Of a stretch of 64,000 nt of DNA, positions 26,721-36,518 are shown piece by piece. Origin of the DNA: Acidobacteriota bacterium (lineage in GTDB: Bacteria > Acidobacteriota > Terriglobia > Terriglobales > Acidobacteriaceae); contig JAJYSV010000012.1 of assembly GCA_021793405.1 (NCBI GenBank), positions 1-64,000 of the forward strand, written 5' to 3'. Made by a program: the position numbers and the translations under genes. How positions within the stretch are numbered: the stretch's first letter is position 1; every line of letters begins with the position of its first letter. The notes below the pieces were generated by a model. That model was given only the letters and a program-made list of their open reading frames with translations. It was not told the origin of the DNA and searched no databases.

Positions 26721-28531
26721 CTCCGCAGTTTTTCATCTAAATGCAGAGCCGCACTTATCAGCCCTAGATGCGTGAACGCTTGTGGGAAGTTGCCAAGCGC
26801 GCTGCCCGTTGAACCGATCTCCTCGGAATACAGACCGAGCGGATTCCCATACGTAAGCATTTTTTCAAAGATGAACCGGGCCTCGTCGAGTCGGTCAGCG
26901 CGCGCCAGTGCATCTACCAGCCAGAACGTGCACATGCTGAATGTGCCTTCGTGCCCAGTCAAGCCATCTTTGCTTGCGAGCTCTCCACTCAGTTCATATC
27001 TATGCACCAGGCTGTCGGAAACGAGCTTCTCCATGATTTTGTCGATCGTACTGAGCATGCGCGGATCCTTCGGCGCGATGAACATCACAATGGGCATCAT
27101 CAGATTGCTCGCGTCCAGGGATTTCGAGTCATAGGATTGCGTGAAGCTTTGCTGCTTAGGATCCCAGCCATCCTTCATAATCGAGGCAAAGATGCGATCT
27201 CGTTCTGTTTCCAGCTTCACGCGGTCGAGCGGAAGGCTTCGCTGGCTTGCGAGCCGAATGCCCCGATCGAGAGCGACCCAGCATTGCAGTTTGGAATACA
27301 CGAACTGCTGTCGCTCACTACGCACTTCCCACAGGCCATCGTCCGGCTGGGTCCAGTTATCCGCAACCCACAGCAGCACCCCATGGATACGCATCCATAG
27401 ATCGTAGGAGATGGGAGAGACGTGTTTGTCGTAAAGATAAATCGCGTCCATCATCTCGCCGTAGATATCCAATTGCAACTGGTTGGAAGCCGCGTTGCCG
27501 ACTCGGACTGGTCGCGAGTTTCGATAACCCGTCATGTTCTCCAGGGTATATTCGGTTAAGCCGATCTCGCCGTCGATGCTATACATCGTGTTTAGCGGAC
27601 CCTGCGCACCCGCTTGCTCATGGATTCGCTTGGCCAGCCATTCAATGAAGGCAGTCGCCTCGTCAGTAAAGCCGAGACGCACCAGCGAAAATACAGTGAA
27701 CGCCGTGTCGCGTATCCACGTGTACCGGTAGTCCCAGTTGCGGACTCCACCGATTTCCTCCGGCAGACTGCATGTGGGTGCAGCCACCATTGCGCCCGTG
27801 GGATGATGGGTCAGCAATTTGAGCATCAGCGCAGAGCGAACAACCATCTCTCGCCAACGGCCTTCATACTTGCAATGCGACAGCCATTCGCGCCAGAATT
27901 CCAGAGTTTCATTCATCAGCCTGTCTCCGTCCACTGGGGCTTTGAAGTCGGCTCCGTCCTCTCCGGTCAGATATCGCAGGGCGAACTCCGCGGTTTCTCC
28001 CGGCTGCAGCGTAAATTGCTGGATCGCTTTTCCGTCCTCAATTCGCCATTCGCCGGGACCGAGAACAACCATACGATCTTTTTCCGCTTCGAATAGGACT
28101 CCCCCTTCCGTTAGAGTGGCTCGGTGCGAAGTCCGGGCATAGTTGAAAGCGGGAGCACACTCCAGCCGAAACCTCATTGCTCCGCGTACCGCTCTGGCAA
28201 TGCGCACAATCTCATGAATAACGGATTCGCTCCGCCGGTGCTTTTGCTGGCGAACCGGCATAAAGTCGATCACCTCGCCAACCCCTCCCGCGCATAGAAA
28301 TCGAGTCAGCAAAACGTTGGTTTCCGGCATATACATCTGGCGGTTGGTTCCGGCCTCCTCTGCCGCCAGCTTGAAATGTCCGCCTTTTTTCTCATCCAAT
28401 AGGGTGGCGAACACGCTGGGCGAGTCAAACTGCGGCAGGCAGCACCAATCGATGTCGCCATCCATCGCTACCAGTGCCACGGTATGCAGATCGCCAATTA
28501 CCCCACAGGATTCAATCGGTCTTTGGGCCAT
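26717..28531 (-). CDS. Glycoside hydrolase family 15 protein (glucoamylase or trehalase)
   Basis: A 604-residue cytoplasmic-type protein without signal peptide. It begins with the PIESCGVIGDLHTVALV motif of bacterial GH15 proteins, has the FDSPSVFATLLD segment, then the (alpha/alpha)6 barrel motifs NWDYRYTWIRDTAF and GLWEVR, and ends in TFSMCTFWLVDALAR. This group contains both glucoamylases and trehalases; being translationally coupled to treZ it may trim maltodextrins or recycle trehalose. The ATG at 28531 is preferred over an in-frame TTG at 28537. It is the first gene of the leftward operon, divergent from the exporter gene. Confidence 0.9.
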   Translation of the reverse strand: MAQRPIESCGVIGDLHTVALVAMDGDIDWCCLPQFDSPSVFATLLDEKKGGHFKLAAEEAGTNRQMYMPETNVLLTRFLCAGGVGEVIDFMPVRQQKHRRSESVIHEIVRIARAVRGAMRFRLECAPAFNYARTSHRATLTEGGVLFEAEKDRMVVLGPGEWRIEDGKAIQQFTLQPGETAEFALRYLTGEDGADFKAPVDGDRLMNETLEFWREWLSHCKYEGRWREMVVRSALMLKLLTHHPTGAMVAAPTCSLPEEIGGVRNWDYRYTWIRDTAFTVFSLVRLGFTDEATAFIEWLAKRIHEQAGAQGPLNTMYSIDGEIGLTEYTLENMTGYRNSRPVRVGNAASNQLQLDIYGEMMDAIYLYDKHVSPISYDLWMRIHGVLLWVADNWTQPDDGLWEVRSERQQFVYSKLQCWVALDRGIRLASQRSLPLDRVKLETERDRIFASIMKDGWDPKQQSFTQSYDSKSLDASNLMMPIVMFIAPKDPRMLSTIDKIMEKLVSDSLVHRYELSGELASKDGLTGHEGTFSMCTFWLVDALARADRLDEARFIFEKMLTYGNPLGLYSEEIGSTGSALGNFPQAFTHLGLISAALHLDEKLRR

Positions 28532-28728
28532 ATTCAAGTAATTTTAAGAATTGTCATAGCATTGCGGAAGGGCTAACCTAAACAGTCCATATCTCATCTA
28601 AACTCTACGTATCGGAACATCCAGCATCTTATTCGACAAGTGCCTGGCGGCCCCAGTTAATATCTCCATTGTAGTGGTCGAAATATTTTTGCTCTCATTC
28701 ACTATTAGTTTGTCCTGACTTTATATAG
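28532..28728. promoter_or_regulatory. Divergent promoter region, trehalose operon / glucan exporter operon
   Basis: 197 AT-rich bases between the GH15 operon and the exporter/synthase pair, necessarily holding both promoters. A TATATAG sequence lies only three bases before the annotated exporter ATG, so either that promoter element is fortuitous or the true start is downstream. No operator palindrome was recognised. Confidence 0.4.
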
Positions 28729-30576
28729 ATGCGGCATCGGCCTCCAGTGACGGAAACTACGAAGAACAAATCGTATGGAGATACATGGCGCTCGCGGCTG
28801 AGCGCCATGCGCAACATCCCCCCGGTGATGCGCATGGTTTGGGAGTGCGGACCGAAGACAGTCGTTTGGTCCGTGGCGCTTCGCATTGCACTGGCTCTGA
28901 CGCCTGTGGCGATTCTGAAAGTGTCTTATTGGCTTATCCAGGCAGTCGTCAACGGCTTCCGATACCACACACCTTTGCCGGCTTATTTCTGGTGGGTCGT
29001 AGGCCTGGAATTCGGATTGGCCTCGCTTGCCGCTATCTTGAGCCGTGGGGTTGGATTTTGCGACAGTCTGCTGGGCGATCTTTACCTGCAACACATTAGC
29101 GTTCGCGTAATGGAGCATGCTTCGCAGCTCGACATTACAGCATTTGAAAATCCGGATTATTACGATCGTCTGGAGCGGGCCAAGGCGCAGGCCACGGACC
29201 GCATCGCCATGATCCAGATGGTTGGCACGCTAATCCAACAGGTCTTAACCACGCTGTTTCTATCTCTGTATATCGCGAGCTTCTCTCCCTGGCTGCTGCT
29301 GCTGCTGATCGCTGGAACAATTCCCGCCTTGCTGGGAGAAAGCCACTTCGCATTTTTGGGATACGCCAAGAATTTCATGCAGACGCCTCTGCGCCGCAAA
29401 ATGGATTATCTGCGGGACCTAGGAGGCAGCAAAGAAGCAGCAAAAGAACTGAAGCTTTTTGGATTGCGGGATTTCCTGGTCGGCAGTTTTCGAGGAATGG
29501 CGAACACAATTTTCGATCAGAATGTCGATCTCTCGAAGCGCCGCCTCGCTGCTGGCTCGCTCCTTTCTCTGCTGGCAACCGCTGGGTATTACAGCGCCTA
29601 TGCACTGGTTTTGCTGGACACGATCCGAGGAAAATTCACAGTTGCTGGCCTCGCCGTTTTGATCAATGCGATCCTTCAAGTAAGCGCGAACCTGCAGCAA
29701 ATCTTCGTCAATGCCTCTGGCGTTGCCGATCAGGCTTTATTCTTGACCGATCTTCTCGGCTTCTTTGCAATGGAACCTACTGTCCGCTCCAAGCCGAACG
29801 CCATCAAAATTCCGCGGCCCATACGACAGGGCGTCGAGTTCCGGAACGTCTCATTTGCCTATCCCGGGACCACGCGCCTGGTGTTGAAGGACTTCAATTT
29901 TCATCTGCGTCCGGGAGAACGGGTGGCCCTGATCGGAGAAAATGGAGAGGGCAAAACCACCATCGTAAAGCTCATCACACGTCTGTATGACCCCACTGAG
30001 GGTCAGATCCTCATCGACGGCTTCGATCTGCGGGATTATGACCTGGAAGACCTCTGCCATGAGATCGGGGTCATCTTCCAGGATTTTATGAGGTACGAAA
30101 TGACGGCCAGAGACAATATCGCTGTCGGCCGCATTGAAGAACGCGACCGGTTGGACCGGATCGAAACCGCGGCCCAGATGAGCCTGGCAGATGAGGTGAT
30201 TGCGCGCCTCTCTGGTGGAATCGAACAGCAATTAGGCCGTCGCTTCGAGGGCGGCGTCGATCTGTCTGGAGGCGAGTGGCAGCGGATGGCGCTGGCACGC
30301 GCTTACCTGCGAGATGCACAGTTGCTGATCTTGGATGAACCGACTGCGGCGCTCGATGCACGCAGCGAGCAGGAAGTCTTTCAGCGTTTCGCGGAGCTGA
30401 CGCGAGGAAAAATGGCGCTGCTGATCTCCCATCGCTTCTCGACCGTGAAAATGACCGATCGCATCGTCGTTCTTTCGCACGGAGTGTTGACCGAAGAAGG
30501 AACGCACGAGGAATTGATCCAGCGTGGCGGCCTGTACGCTGAGATGTTTGAAATGCAGGCAGCGAGCTACCGATGA
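28729..30576 (+). CDS. ABC exporter, fused membrane and ATPase domains (NdvA-like position)
   Basis: A 615-residue type IV ABC half-exporter. Six membrane segments span roughly residues 40-330, followed by an ATPase domain with Walker A GENGEGKTT, signature LSGGEWQR, Walker B LLILDEPTAALD and the switch His in LISHRFST. It would act as a homodimer moving a substrate out of the cytoplasm. Its stop overlaps the start of the glucan-synthase-like gene (ATGA). In rhizobia NdvA exports the cyclic beta-1,2-glucan made by NdvB, so the pairing suggests a glucan exporter; the assignment rests on context, as ABCB-type exporters are varied. There is no ribosome site at this ATG; an in-frame ATG at 28807 is an alternative. 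Confidence 0.85.
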   Translation: MRHRPPVTETTKNKSYGDTWRSRLSAMRNIPPVMRMVWECGPKTVVWSVALRIALALTPVAILKVSYWLIQAVVNGFRYHTPLPAYFWWVVGLEFGLASLAAILSRGVGFCDSLLGDLYLQHISVRVMEHASQLDITAFENPDYYDRLERAKAQATDRIAMIQMVGTLIQQVLTTLFLSLYIASFSPWLLLLLIAGTIPALLGESHFAFLGYAKNFMQTPLRRKMDYLRDLGGSKEAAKELKLFGLRDFLVGSFRGMANTIFDQNVDLSKRRLAAGSLLSLLATAGYYSAYALVLLDTIRGKFTVAGLAVLINAILQVSANLQQIFVNASGVADQALFLTDLLGFFAMEPTVRSKPNAIKIPRPIRQGVEFRNVSFAYPGTTRLVLKDFNFHLRPGERVALIGENGEGKTTIVKLITRLYDPTEGQILIDGFDLRDYDLEDLCHEIGVIFQDFMRYEMTARDNIAVGRIEERDRLDRIETAAQMSLADEVIARLSGGIEQQLGRRFEGGVDLSGGEWQRMALARAYLRDAQLLILDEPTAALDARSEQEVFQRFAELTRGKMALLISHRFSTVKMTDRIVVLSHGVLTEEGTHEELIQRGGLYAEMFEMQAASYR

Positions 30577-33500
30577 ACTCTCCGAACATGACCGACCTGA
30601 ACACGCAAGGCCGCGCTTTCGCGAGCCGGCAGGCAATGATCATGCAGCACTCCAGCACAAAACCATTTAAACAACACACTCTTCTGATGGTGGCCTCCGC
30701 GTTTGCATTGGCGCGTTATACAGAGGAGCAACCCCGCGGGCAGCAAGCGACGGGGAAAGAAGAGAAAGCACCCGGCATCCAGCGCCTGGAAGGCAGCACG
30801 CGTCTGTTGCGAGCCTCCGCGATCGAAGTTCAGAATGCGGTGCGCATACTCGTGAGATTGCCATTTGCACGCAGCGTTACCGGACAGGAGGCTCCAAGAA
30901 TTCTCGGTGTCGCACAAGCGCTGTTCACAGCATCGACGTATCAGTGGAGCCTATCGGGACTTTCCACTTTTCTTGAAGGATTTCAAGTCGAAGAGCCCCT
31001 CAGTCTGCGGGAATTGTGGTTCTTTCCGGTTGCACTGAAAATGGCATTGTTGGAAGAAATTCTCGCCCAGGCCCCCGGAGCGTTCAGCAATCAGCCGACA
31101 AGCGACGCCGCTCTGAATGCGTCCCTGCTTTGCCTGCATGAGGTCAGTCTGCCAGTATGGGCGAACATTCTGGAGCCACTGGTTCCTTTTGAAGACGTCC
31201 TGCGACAGGATCCAGCTAACACGTATGCGCGCATGGATTTCGAAAGCCGCGAGATGTATCGCATCGCGGTTGCCAAGTTAGCGGAGCGATCTCCCTCGAA
31301 CGAAGTGGAGGTAGCCGGTATGGCGCTGACGATGGCACAAAATGCATCCCAGCAGCCAAATGTCAACGAGCGCATTACGGCACGCTGTTCTCATATCGGT
31401 TACTACCTCGTCGATCAGGGTTTAAGCGAACTGCGAAAACGTTGCGAGTTTCGACCTCGAATCTTGGATCACGTGCGATCCGTGCTGCGCTCGTATCCAG
31501 ACGATTTTTATATCGGCGGAATAGAAACCATCGCGCTCCTGGCCATGGCTGCGATCATTCTTCCCTTGGTACCTCTTTATAATCCGCTGGGAGGCTTGGC
31601 CATCGCATTCCTATTGCTGCTTCTGCCCGCTTCGCAAGGCGCAGTGGAGTTGATGAATCACACCCTCAGCGCCATTCTGAAACCGCAGACGCTGCCAAAA
31701 CTCGATTTCTCTGAAGGCATTCCCGATGACTGCAAGACGCTCGTGGCTGTGCCCACGCTTTTGCTGAACGAGCGGCAGGTCCGCGATCTCGTCGACGAAC
31801 TGGAAGTGCGGAGTCTGGCCAATCAAGACCCGAATATCCACTTTGCCCTGATCACTGATCTGCCGGACTCGGTGGAGAAGCCACTGGATCGCGATACCGA
31901 TCCCTTGGTGCTGCTGGCCGGGCAATTGATTGACGACTTGAACCGGCGTTATTCCAGCGCACAATGTGGCGGTTTCTTGATGCTGCACCGTCATCGCATC
32001 TATAACCCACGGCAGGGCGTCTGGATGGGCTGGGAACGCAAGCGCGGGAAATTGCTGGATCTGAATCGCCTGGTGATGGGTGGCATGGACTGCTTCCCAT
32101 ACAAGGCCGGCGATACGTCCATTCTGCGTGGAATGCGCTATGTATTGACACTGGATTCTGACACAAAACTGCCGCGCGACTCGGTGCACCGGATGGTTGG
32201 CGCGATGGCGCATCCACTCAACAGGGCCATCCTTGATCCGCAGCGGAGAATCGTAACCCAGGGCTATGGCATCATGCAGCCGCGAGTTGGCATCGCCGTG
32301 CATTCCTTCGCGCGTTCGCGCCTTGCGGCCATTTATTCTGGCCAGACGGGCTTTGATATCTATACGCGGGCCATCTCAGACGTCTATCAGGACCTGTACG
32401 GAGAAGGCATTTTCACTGGCAAGGGACTGTACGAAATAGAAATTCTCCACCGGGTGTTGGATCGTCGCTTCCCGCAGAATTCTCTTTTGAGTCATGATTT
32501 GATCGAGGGAGCCTATGCCCGCGTCGGCTTGTTGACCGATGTCGAAGTGATGGATGATTATCCGTCCCATTACAGCGCTCAAAATCGACGGAAACACCGG
32601 TGGGTCCGCGGTGATTGGCAAATCTTGCGTTGGCTGCTGGGTCGCGTTCCCAGTGATTCGGGAAAACTTGTTCCAAACCCGACTTCCAACATTTCCCGAT
32701 GGAAAATCTTCGACAATCTGAGACGCAGTCTAGTGGAACCGGCCACTTTTCTTCTGCTGGTTGCTGGTTGGTTGTGGTTGCCTGGAACCGCTCGTTATTG
32801 GACCATCGCCACTCTGTTGGTCGTGTTCGTTCCGGTCCTTGTCCAGTTCCTGTTTTCCCTGGTTCGGGCGAGCCTGGCGGAACAGCGCGGTTACGTCCGT
32901 CAGGCAATTCGCGATTCCCTGGTGCTGCTGTTTTCGACGGCTCTGAATTTTGTATTTCTCGCGCATCAGACTTTGCTGATGTTCGACGCAATAGTACGCT
33001 CCCTGGTCCGAAGTTTCGTCACCGGCAAACGTCTTTTGGAATGGGAAACCGCGGCAGAGGCGGAACTGGGAGGGAGTAAACGAACGCCGGTCGAGATCAC
33101 GATGGGACTTGTGCCCCTGCTATCGGCGGCGCTGCTGATCCTTGTCTTGCTCGTTCGTCCGCACGCATTGCCATGGGCGGCGCCCATCCTGATTCTTTGG
33201 TCCCTTGCAAAACCCATAACCCTATGGCTCAATCGTTCTCCGGGTGGACTTGCGGTCCAACTTTCCTTGCAAGACGAGCGATTCATGCGGAAAATTGCGT
33301 GGCGCACCTGGCGGTATTTCGTCCAATATTCCAATCCAGGCAATCACGCACTGGCGCCAGACAATGTACAGGAAGAAGGCAACGTCCAAGCCTATCGCAT
33401 TTCCCCAACCAACGCCGGATTGCAGTTGAATGCGCGACAGGCTGCCGTGCTTCTTGGGTACCTGACGTTGCCGGAATACGCGGAACAAACGCTCGCAAAC

Positions 33501-35030
33501 CTGCATACGCTTGATGAAATTCCCAAGTGGAAGGGTCATCTGCTGAACTGGTACACCACGGACACGCTGGAACCGATCGCGCCATATATCGCCTCCACAG
33601 TCGACAGCGGGAATTTTTTGGCTTCCTTATGCAGTCTGCGCATGGGCACGCTGGAGTTGTTGCAGTCTCCCATGCTGCCCTCGCTTCGGGAAGGTCTGCT
33701 CGACATTGTTGAGGATGTCCAGACGCCGTCCACGCTTGAGTCCCAAATAAAATCCGCATTGCGGATGGAAAAGAGCGCAGAACAAAACACATGGCTCAGA
33801 GCACTGCTTGGATTGGAGCTGCCGTTCAACTCCGATAAGCCCGACGAGATTGAATCTCGACTGCGCTCGCTTTTTGCTTTGGTCGAGATGTATTTACCGT
33901 GGCTGCTTCCGAAATTCTCAGTGCTAGACGGCGTGTCTGCTGGCGGAGAAGATCACCCACTCGATTACTACTCGCCGGAAAATGCATTGGATACTTGCCG
34001 TGCCCTACGGACATTGTGGATGCAAAGGGTACAGGACTCTGCTGAGAAAAATACCCCTCTCGCGAACGAGCTGATCGTTGCTCTGGATGCCAGCGAACGG
34101 TGGTTGAACGGATTGATTGAAAGTCTGCGGTCTATTGCGGAGATCTCCGAGCGCCTGTTTCAGGCCACCGAATATCAGGAGATGCTCGATCCTTATCGCC
34201 GGCTGCTGACGATCGGGTACGACACGGCTAGAAATTGTCGACTGGAGTCCTGCTATGATCTGCTGGCCTCGGAAGCGCGGACTGCCATCTTCCTTGCAAT
34301 TGCCAAGGGCGATACGCTGCAGGAAAGCTGGTTCAAGCTCGGCCGCAAGACAACAATGATCGATGGCAACCCAGTATTGCTCTCATGGTCCGGCACGATG
34401 TTTGAGTACATGATGCCGACTCTCTGGATGCAAACATCGCCCGGAACTTTGTTGGCGCAATCTTTGCCTGGAGCGGTCCGCGCACAGCAGGAATATGTCG
34501 CCCACAAGAGGATGCCGTGGGGAATCTCGGAAGCCTGCCATAGCCAGCGCGACGCGGCAGGAAACTATCAATACCATGCGTTCGGAGTACCCACGTTGGC
34601 ATTGAATCCGACAGCGGAAGGCTCGCTCGTGATAGCGCCGTATGCCACCGTGCTTGCACTGGAAGCGGACCCCGTTCGCGCGCTGGCCAATTTACACAAG
34701 ATGGAGAAACTCGGCTGGCTGGGAGATTTCGGCTTCTATGAGTCGGCGGATTATTCCACCAACACCGAACACGAAACAGGGATGCGATATACTCTGGTCC
34801 GCTCCTGGATGGTCCATCACCAGGGTATGTCTTTGCTCGCGATTACGAACCTTCTCGCCGATAAAGCCTTCCAACGCTGGTTTCATAGCGACCCTCGGAT
34901 CCGGGCTACTGAACTTCTCCTGCACGAGAAGCCTGTCCAGATCGTCGCCACTCAGGACACGCCTCGCGTAGGGAAAATTACCTTTCAGCCGACTAGGGTG
35001 AATCGACGAACAAGCGTCGAACATAATTGA
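30573..35030 (+). CDS. Cyclic beta-1,2-glucan synthase-like protein lacking the GH94 domain
   Basis: A 1485-residue membrane protein. N-terminal helical region, membrane segments near 315-355, a GT84 glycosyltransferase domain with LDSD near residue 527, LHRVLDRRFPQNSLLSHDLIEG and RKHRWVRGDWQ near 672-682, further membrane segments to about 890 including TGKRLLEWETAAEAE, and a C-terminal glycoamylase-like (GH189-type) region with SWSGTMFEYMMP, WGISEACHSQRD and SWMVHHQGMSL. Rhizobial NdvB and Brucella Cgs continue with a GH94 phosphorylase domain that limits chain length, reaching about 2800 residues. Here the protein stops about 20 residues after the glycoamylase region and the opposite-strand gene begins 30 bases on, so GH94 is absent rather than split off. 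The product is probably a beta-1,2-glucan of different size control. Coupled to the exporter gene upstream. Confidence 0.88.
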   Translation: MNSPNMTDLNTQGRAFASRQAMIMQHSSTKPFKQHTLLMVASAFALARYTEEQPRGQQATGKEEKAPGIQRLEGSTRLLRASAIEVQNAVRILVRLPFARSVTGQEAPRILGVAQALFTASTYQWSLSGLSTFLEGFQVEEPLSLRELWFFPVALKMALLEEILAQAPGAFSNQPTSDAALNASLLCLHEVSLPVWANILEPLVPFEDVLRQDPANTYARMDFESREMYRIAVAKLAERSPSNEVEVAGMALTMAQNASQQPNVNERITARCSHIGYYLVDQGLSELRKRCEFRPRILDHVRSVLRSYPDDFYIGGIETIALLAMAAIILPLVPLYNPLGGLAIAFLLLLLPASQGAVELMNHTLSAILKPQTLPKLDFSEGIPDDCKTLVAVPTLLLNERQVRDLVDELEVRSLANQDPNIHFALITDLPDSVEKPLDRDTDPLVLLAGQLIDDLNRRYSSAQCGGFLMLHRHRIYNPRQGVWMGWERKRGKLLDLNRLVMGGMDCFPYKAGDTSILRGMRYVLTLDSDTKLPRDSVHRMVGAMAHPLNRAILDPQRRIVTQGYGIMQPRVGIAVHSFARSRLAAIYSGQTGFDIYTRAISDVYQDLYGEGIFTGKGLYEIEILHRVLDRRFPQNSLLSHDLIEGAYARVGLLTDVEVMDDYPSHYSAQNRRKHRWVRGDWQILRWLLGRVPSDSGKLVPNPTSNISRWKIFDNLRRSLVEPATFLLLVAGWLWLPGTARYWTIATLLVVFVPVLVQFLFSLVRASLAEQRGYVRQAIRDSLVLLFSTALNFVFLAHQTLLMFDAIVRSLVRSFVTGKRLLEWETAAEAELGGSKRTPVEITMGLVPLLSAALLILVLLVRPHALPWAAPILILWSLAKPITLWLNRSPGGLAVQLSLQDERFMRKIAWRTWRYFVQYSNPGNHALAPDNVQEEGNVQAYRISPTNAGLQLNARQAAVLLGYLTLPEYAEQTLANLHTLDEIPKWKGHLLNWYTTDTLEPIAPYIASTVDSGNFLASLCSLRMGTLELLQSPMLPSLREGLLDIVEDVQTPSTLESQIKSALRMEKSAEQNTWLRALLGLELPFNSDKPDEIESRLRSLFALVEMYLPWLLPKFSVLDGVSAGGEDHPLDYYSPENALDTCRALRTLWMQRVQDSAEKNTPLANELIVALDASERWLNGLIESLRSIAEISERLFQATEYQEMLDPYRRLLTIGYDTARNCRLESCYDLLASEARTAIFLAIAKGDTLQESWFKLGRKTTMIDGNPVLLSWSGTMFEYMMPTLWMQTSPGTLLAQSLPGAVRAQQEYVAHKRMPWGISEACHSQRDAAGNYQYHAFGVPTLALNPTAEGSLVIAPYATVLALEADPVRALANLHKMEKLGWLGDFGFYESADYSTNTEHETGMRYTLVRSWMVHHQGMSLLAITNLLADKAFQRWFHSDPRIRATELLLHEKPVQIVATQDTPRVGKITFQPTRVNRRTSVEHN

Positions 35031-35060
35031 CCTGTCGGCACCTAAATCGATAGCGGAACG

Positions 35061-36479
35061 CTAAGTCGACACCTTAGGGCCGTTCGTCCTGCTGCGCATC
35101 AAGGCGCGCTTCAAGACAATTTCAAGCGCTGCTTTTTGCCGGTCGTATTCTTCAGGAGCGATACCGCCCTCCAGTCGCTCAGTTTCCAACGCAAACAGTT
35201 CGTTCTTCAATGCTTCCAGCAGGTTCGATTGAGGTTGTTCCATGATGTCCCTGCGCCCAACCGAGGTTCCAGACCGAGCGCTGGAGACGCCAGGTTGCGC
35301 CGCTGCCGGCGTGGCGCTGGCCACCTTCGAAGCTGAGCCCGTGGCCGGGGCTGTAGTCGGACTGGTCCTCTTCATCGAAATGCCCGCGCCCACCGCCAGC
35401 AAGACTACCACCAGGGAGACGATCCACCATTGATACTTGTGCAGCGGGTCCGGCGTGCCAATGGGTGCGCCCAATCCGATTCCAGGACGACTACTGTTAT
35501 CCGCAGCCCCCTGTGCTCCTGCCTCCGGGCCCATCGCGCCTGGCGACTGCCCCGCGCTGCTCCCACCGTTGTTGGCTCCTTCTTGTCCGCCGGCATTTTC
35601 CTCCGGTAGCAGTCCGGTGCCGGAGACCGCAAACGACAGCTTGGTTTGCGGGGTCACATTTCTGGCCAAATAGGTCTGGACTTTGATATCTTCATCGATT
35701 GGCTGAAACGCACTGGCTGGCGTCGCCGTAAATTGCATGCTCTTAGGCAGAATGATCGCGAGGTTATCTACTGGCGCAGCCACTCGCGGCTGAAACTGAA
35801 AGGTGCCTGAATAAGGTAGCTGATAACTGACCTGAAAGCGGGTCTCTCCTGGACGGAGGGGAAAAACAAAGCTGTAGTCGCCCGGAGGCCCAAGCGGTGT
35901 CGGTGGAGTTTGCAGTGGCATGCTACCCGGACCTTGAGCGGCCGCGGAAACAATCTGGGCGTTCTTTGGCAAATAAATTTCATAGGCGCGCGGACCATAT
36001 TGGGTCCGCGGGGGAGAGGAAGCGTTCTTCACGAAATAGTTCTCGATCACGCTTAGGCCATTGGGGCTGGCTTCAATCCGCACTACATCGGCTTCCGTGG
36101 AAACACCTTGCACCTTGGCGGCCGCATCGTAGACATCCACATCCACCGTTTGGGTGCCGGTTGGTACCGACTTGAAGTAGGTGGCCTTATCGTGCGTCAC
36201 GCGTAACAAGTGCATTGGATCGCTGTCAGCGGCATCCAGCGAGAAATGACCGCGGGCGTCGGTCTTGGTCTGCGCAACGACGTCCATGCCCAGCCGGACC
36301 AAGGCCACCGTGTCCCCGGCGGCCGGCTTCTTTGTCGTCTGGTTTGTCACGGTTCCAGAAATGGGTGCGGCTATAACCACAGAAGCGCCGCCCAGCAAGA
36401 TCACCGCCAGCAGCAGAGGAGTGAAGCCAGCCGCAGTGGCCCGCAGGCACTTTGGCAAAAATACATTCGAAATTCTCAT
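35061..36479 (-). CDS. Exported membrane-anchored protein with CcmI-like C-terminus
   Basis: A 472-residue protein of unknown function. A signal peptide (TPLLLAVILLGGASVVIAAP) is followed by a carboxypeptidase-regulatory-like beta domain (GTVTNQTTKKPAAGDTV), a longer beta-rich periplasmic part, a Gly/Asn/Ala-rich linker, one membrane helix (WWIVSLVVVLLAVGAGISM, about residue 355) and a cytoplasmic helical hairpin at the end. That hairpin (LKNELFALETERLEGGIAPEEYDRQ is the region at about 420-450) resembles the one in the small CcmI-like protein just upstream. It is the last gene of the cytochrome c maturation operon and may help apocytochrome handling; this is context only. Confidence 0.75.
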   Translation of the reverse strand: MRISNVFLPKCLRATAAGFTPLLLAVILLGGASVVIAAPISGTVTNQTTKKPAAGDTVALVRLGMDVVAQTKTDARGHFSLDAADSDPMHLLRVTHDKATYFKSVPTGTQTVDVDVYDAAAKVQGVSTEADVVRIEASPNGLSVIENYFVKNASSPPRTQYGPRAYEIYLPKNAQIVSAAAQGPGSMPLQTPPTPLGPPGDYSFVFPLRPGETRFQVSYQLPYSGTFQFQPRVAAPVDNLAIILPKSMQFTATPASAFQPIDEDIKVQTYLARNVTPQTKLSFAVSGTGLLPEENAGGQEGANNGGSSAGQSPGAMGPEAGAQGAADNSSRPGIGLGAPIGTPDPLHKYQWWIVSLVVVLLAVGAGISMKRTSPTTAPATGSASKVASATPAAAQPGVSSARSGTSVGRRDIMEQPQSNLLEALKNELFALETERLEGGIAPEEYDRQKAALEIVLKRALMRSRTNGPKVST

Positions 36480-36518
36480 GGATGTCCTTTTTTGAGTCGT
36501 GCTAGAGGGGGGAAGAGG

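Noticed and set aside
31611-32303. 230-codon minus-strand frame inside the glucan synthase gene
   Set aside because: Antisense to the GT84 domain; no features of its own.
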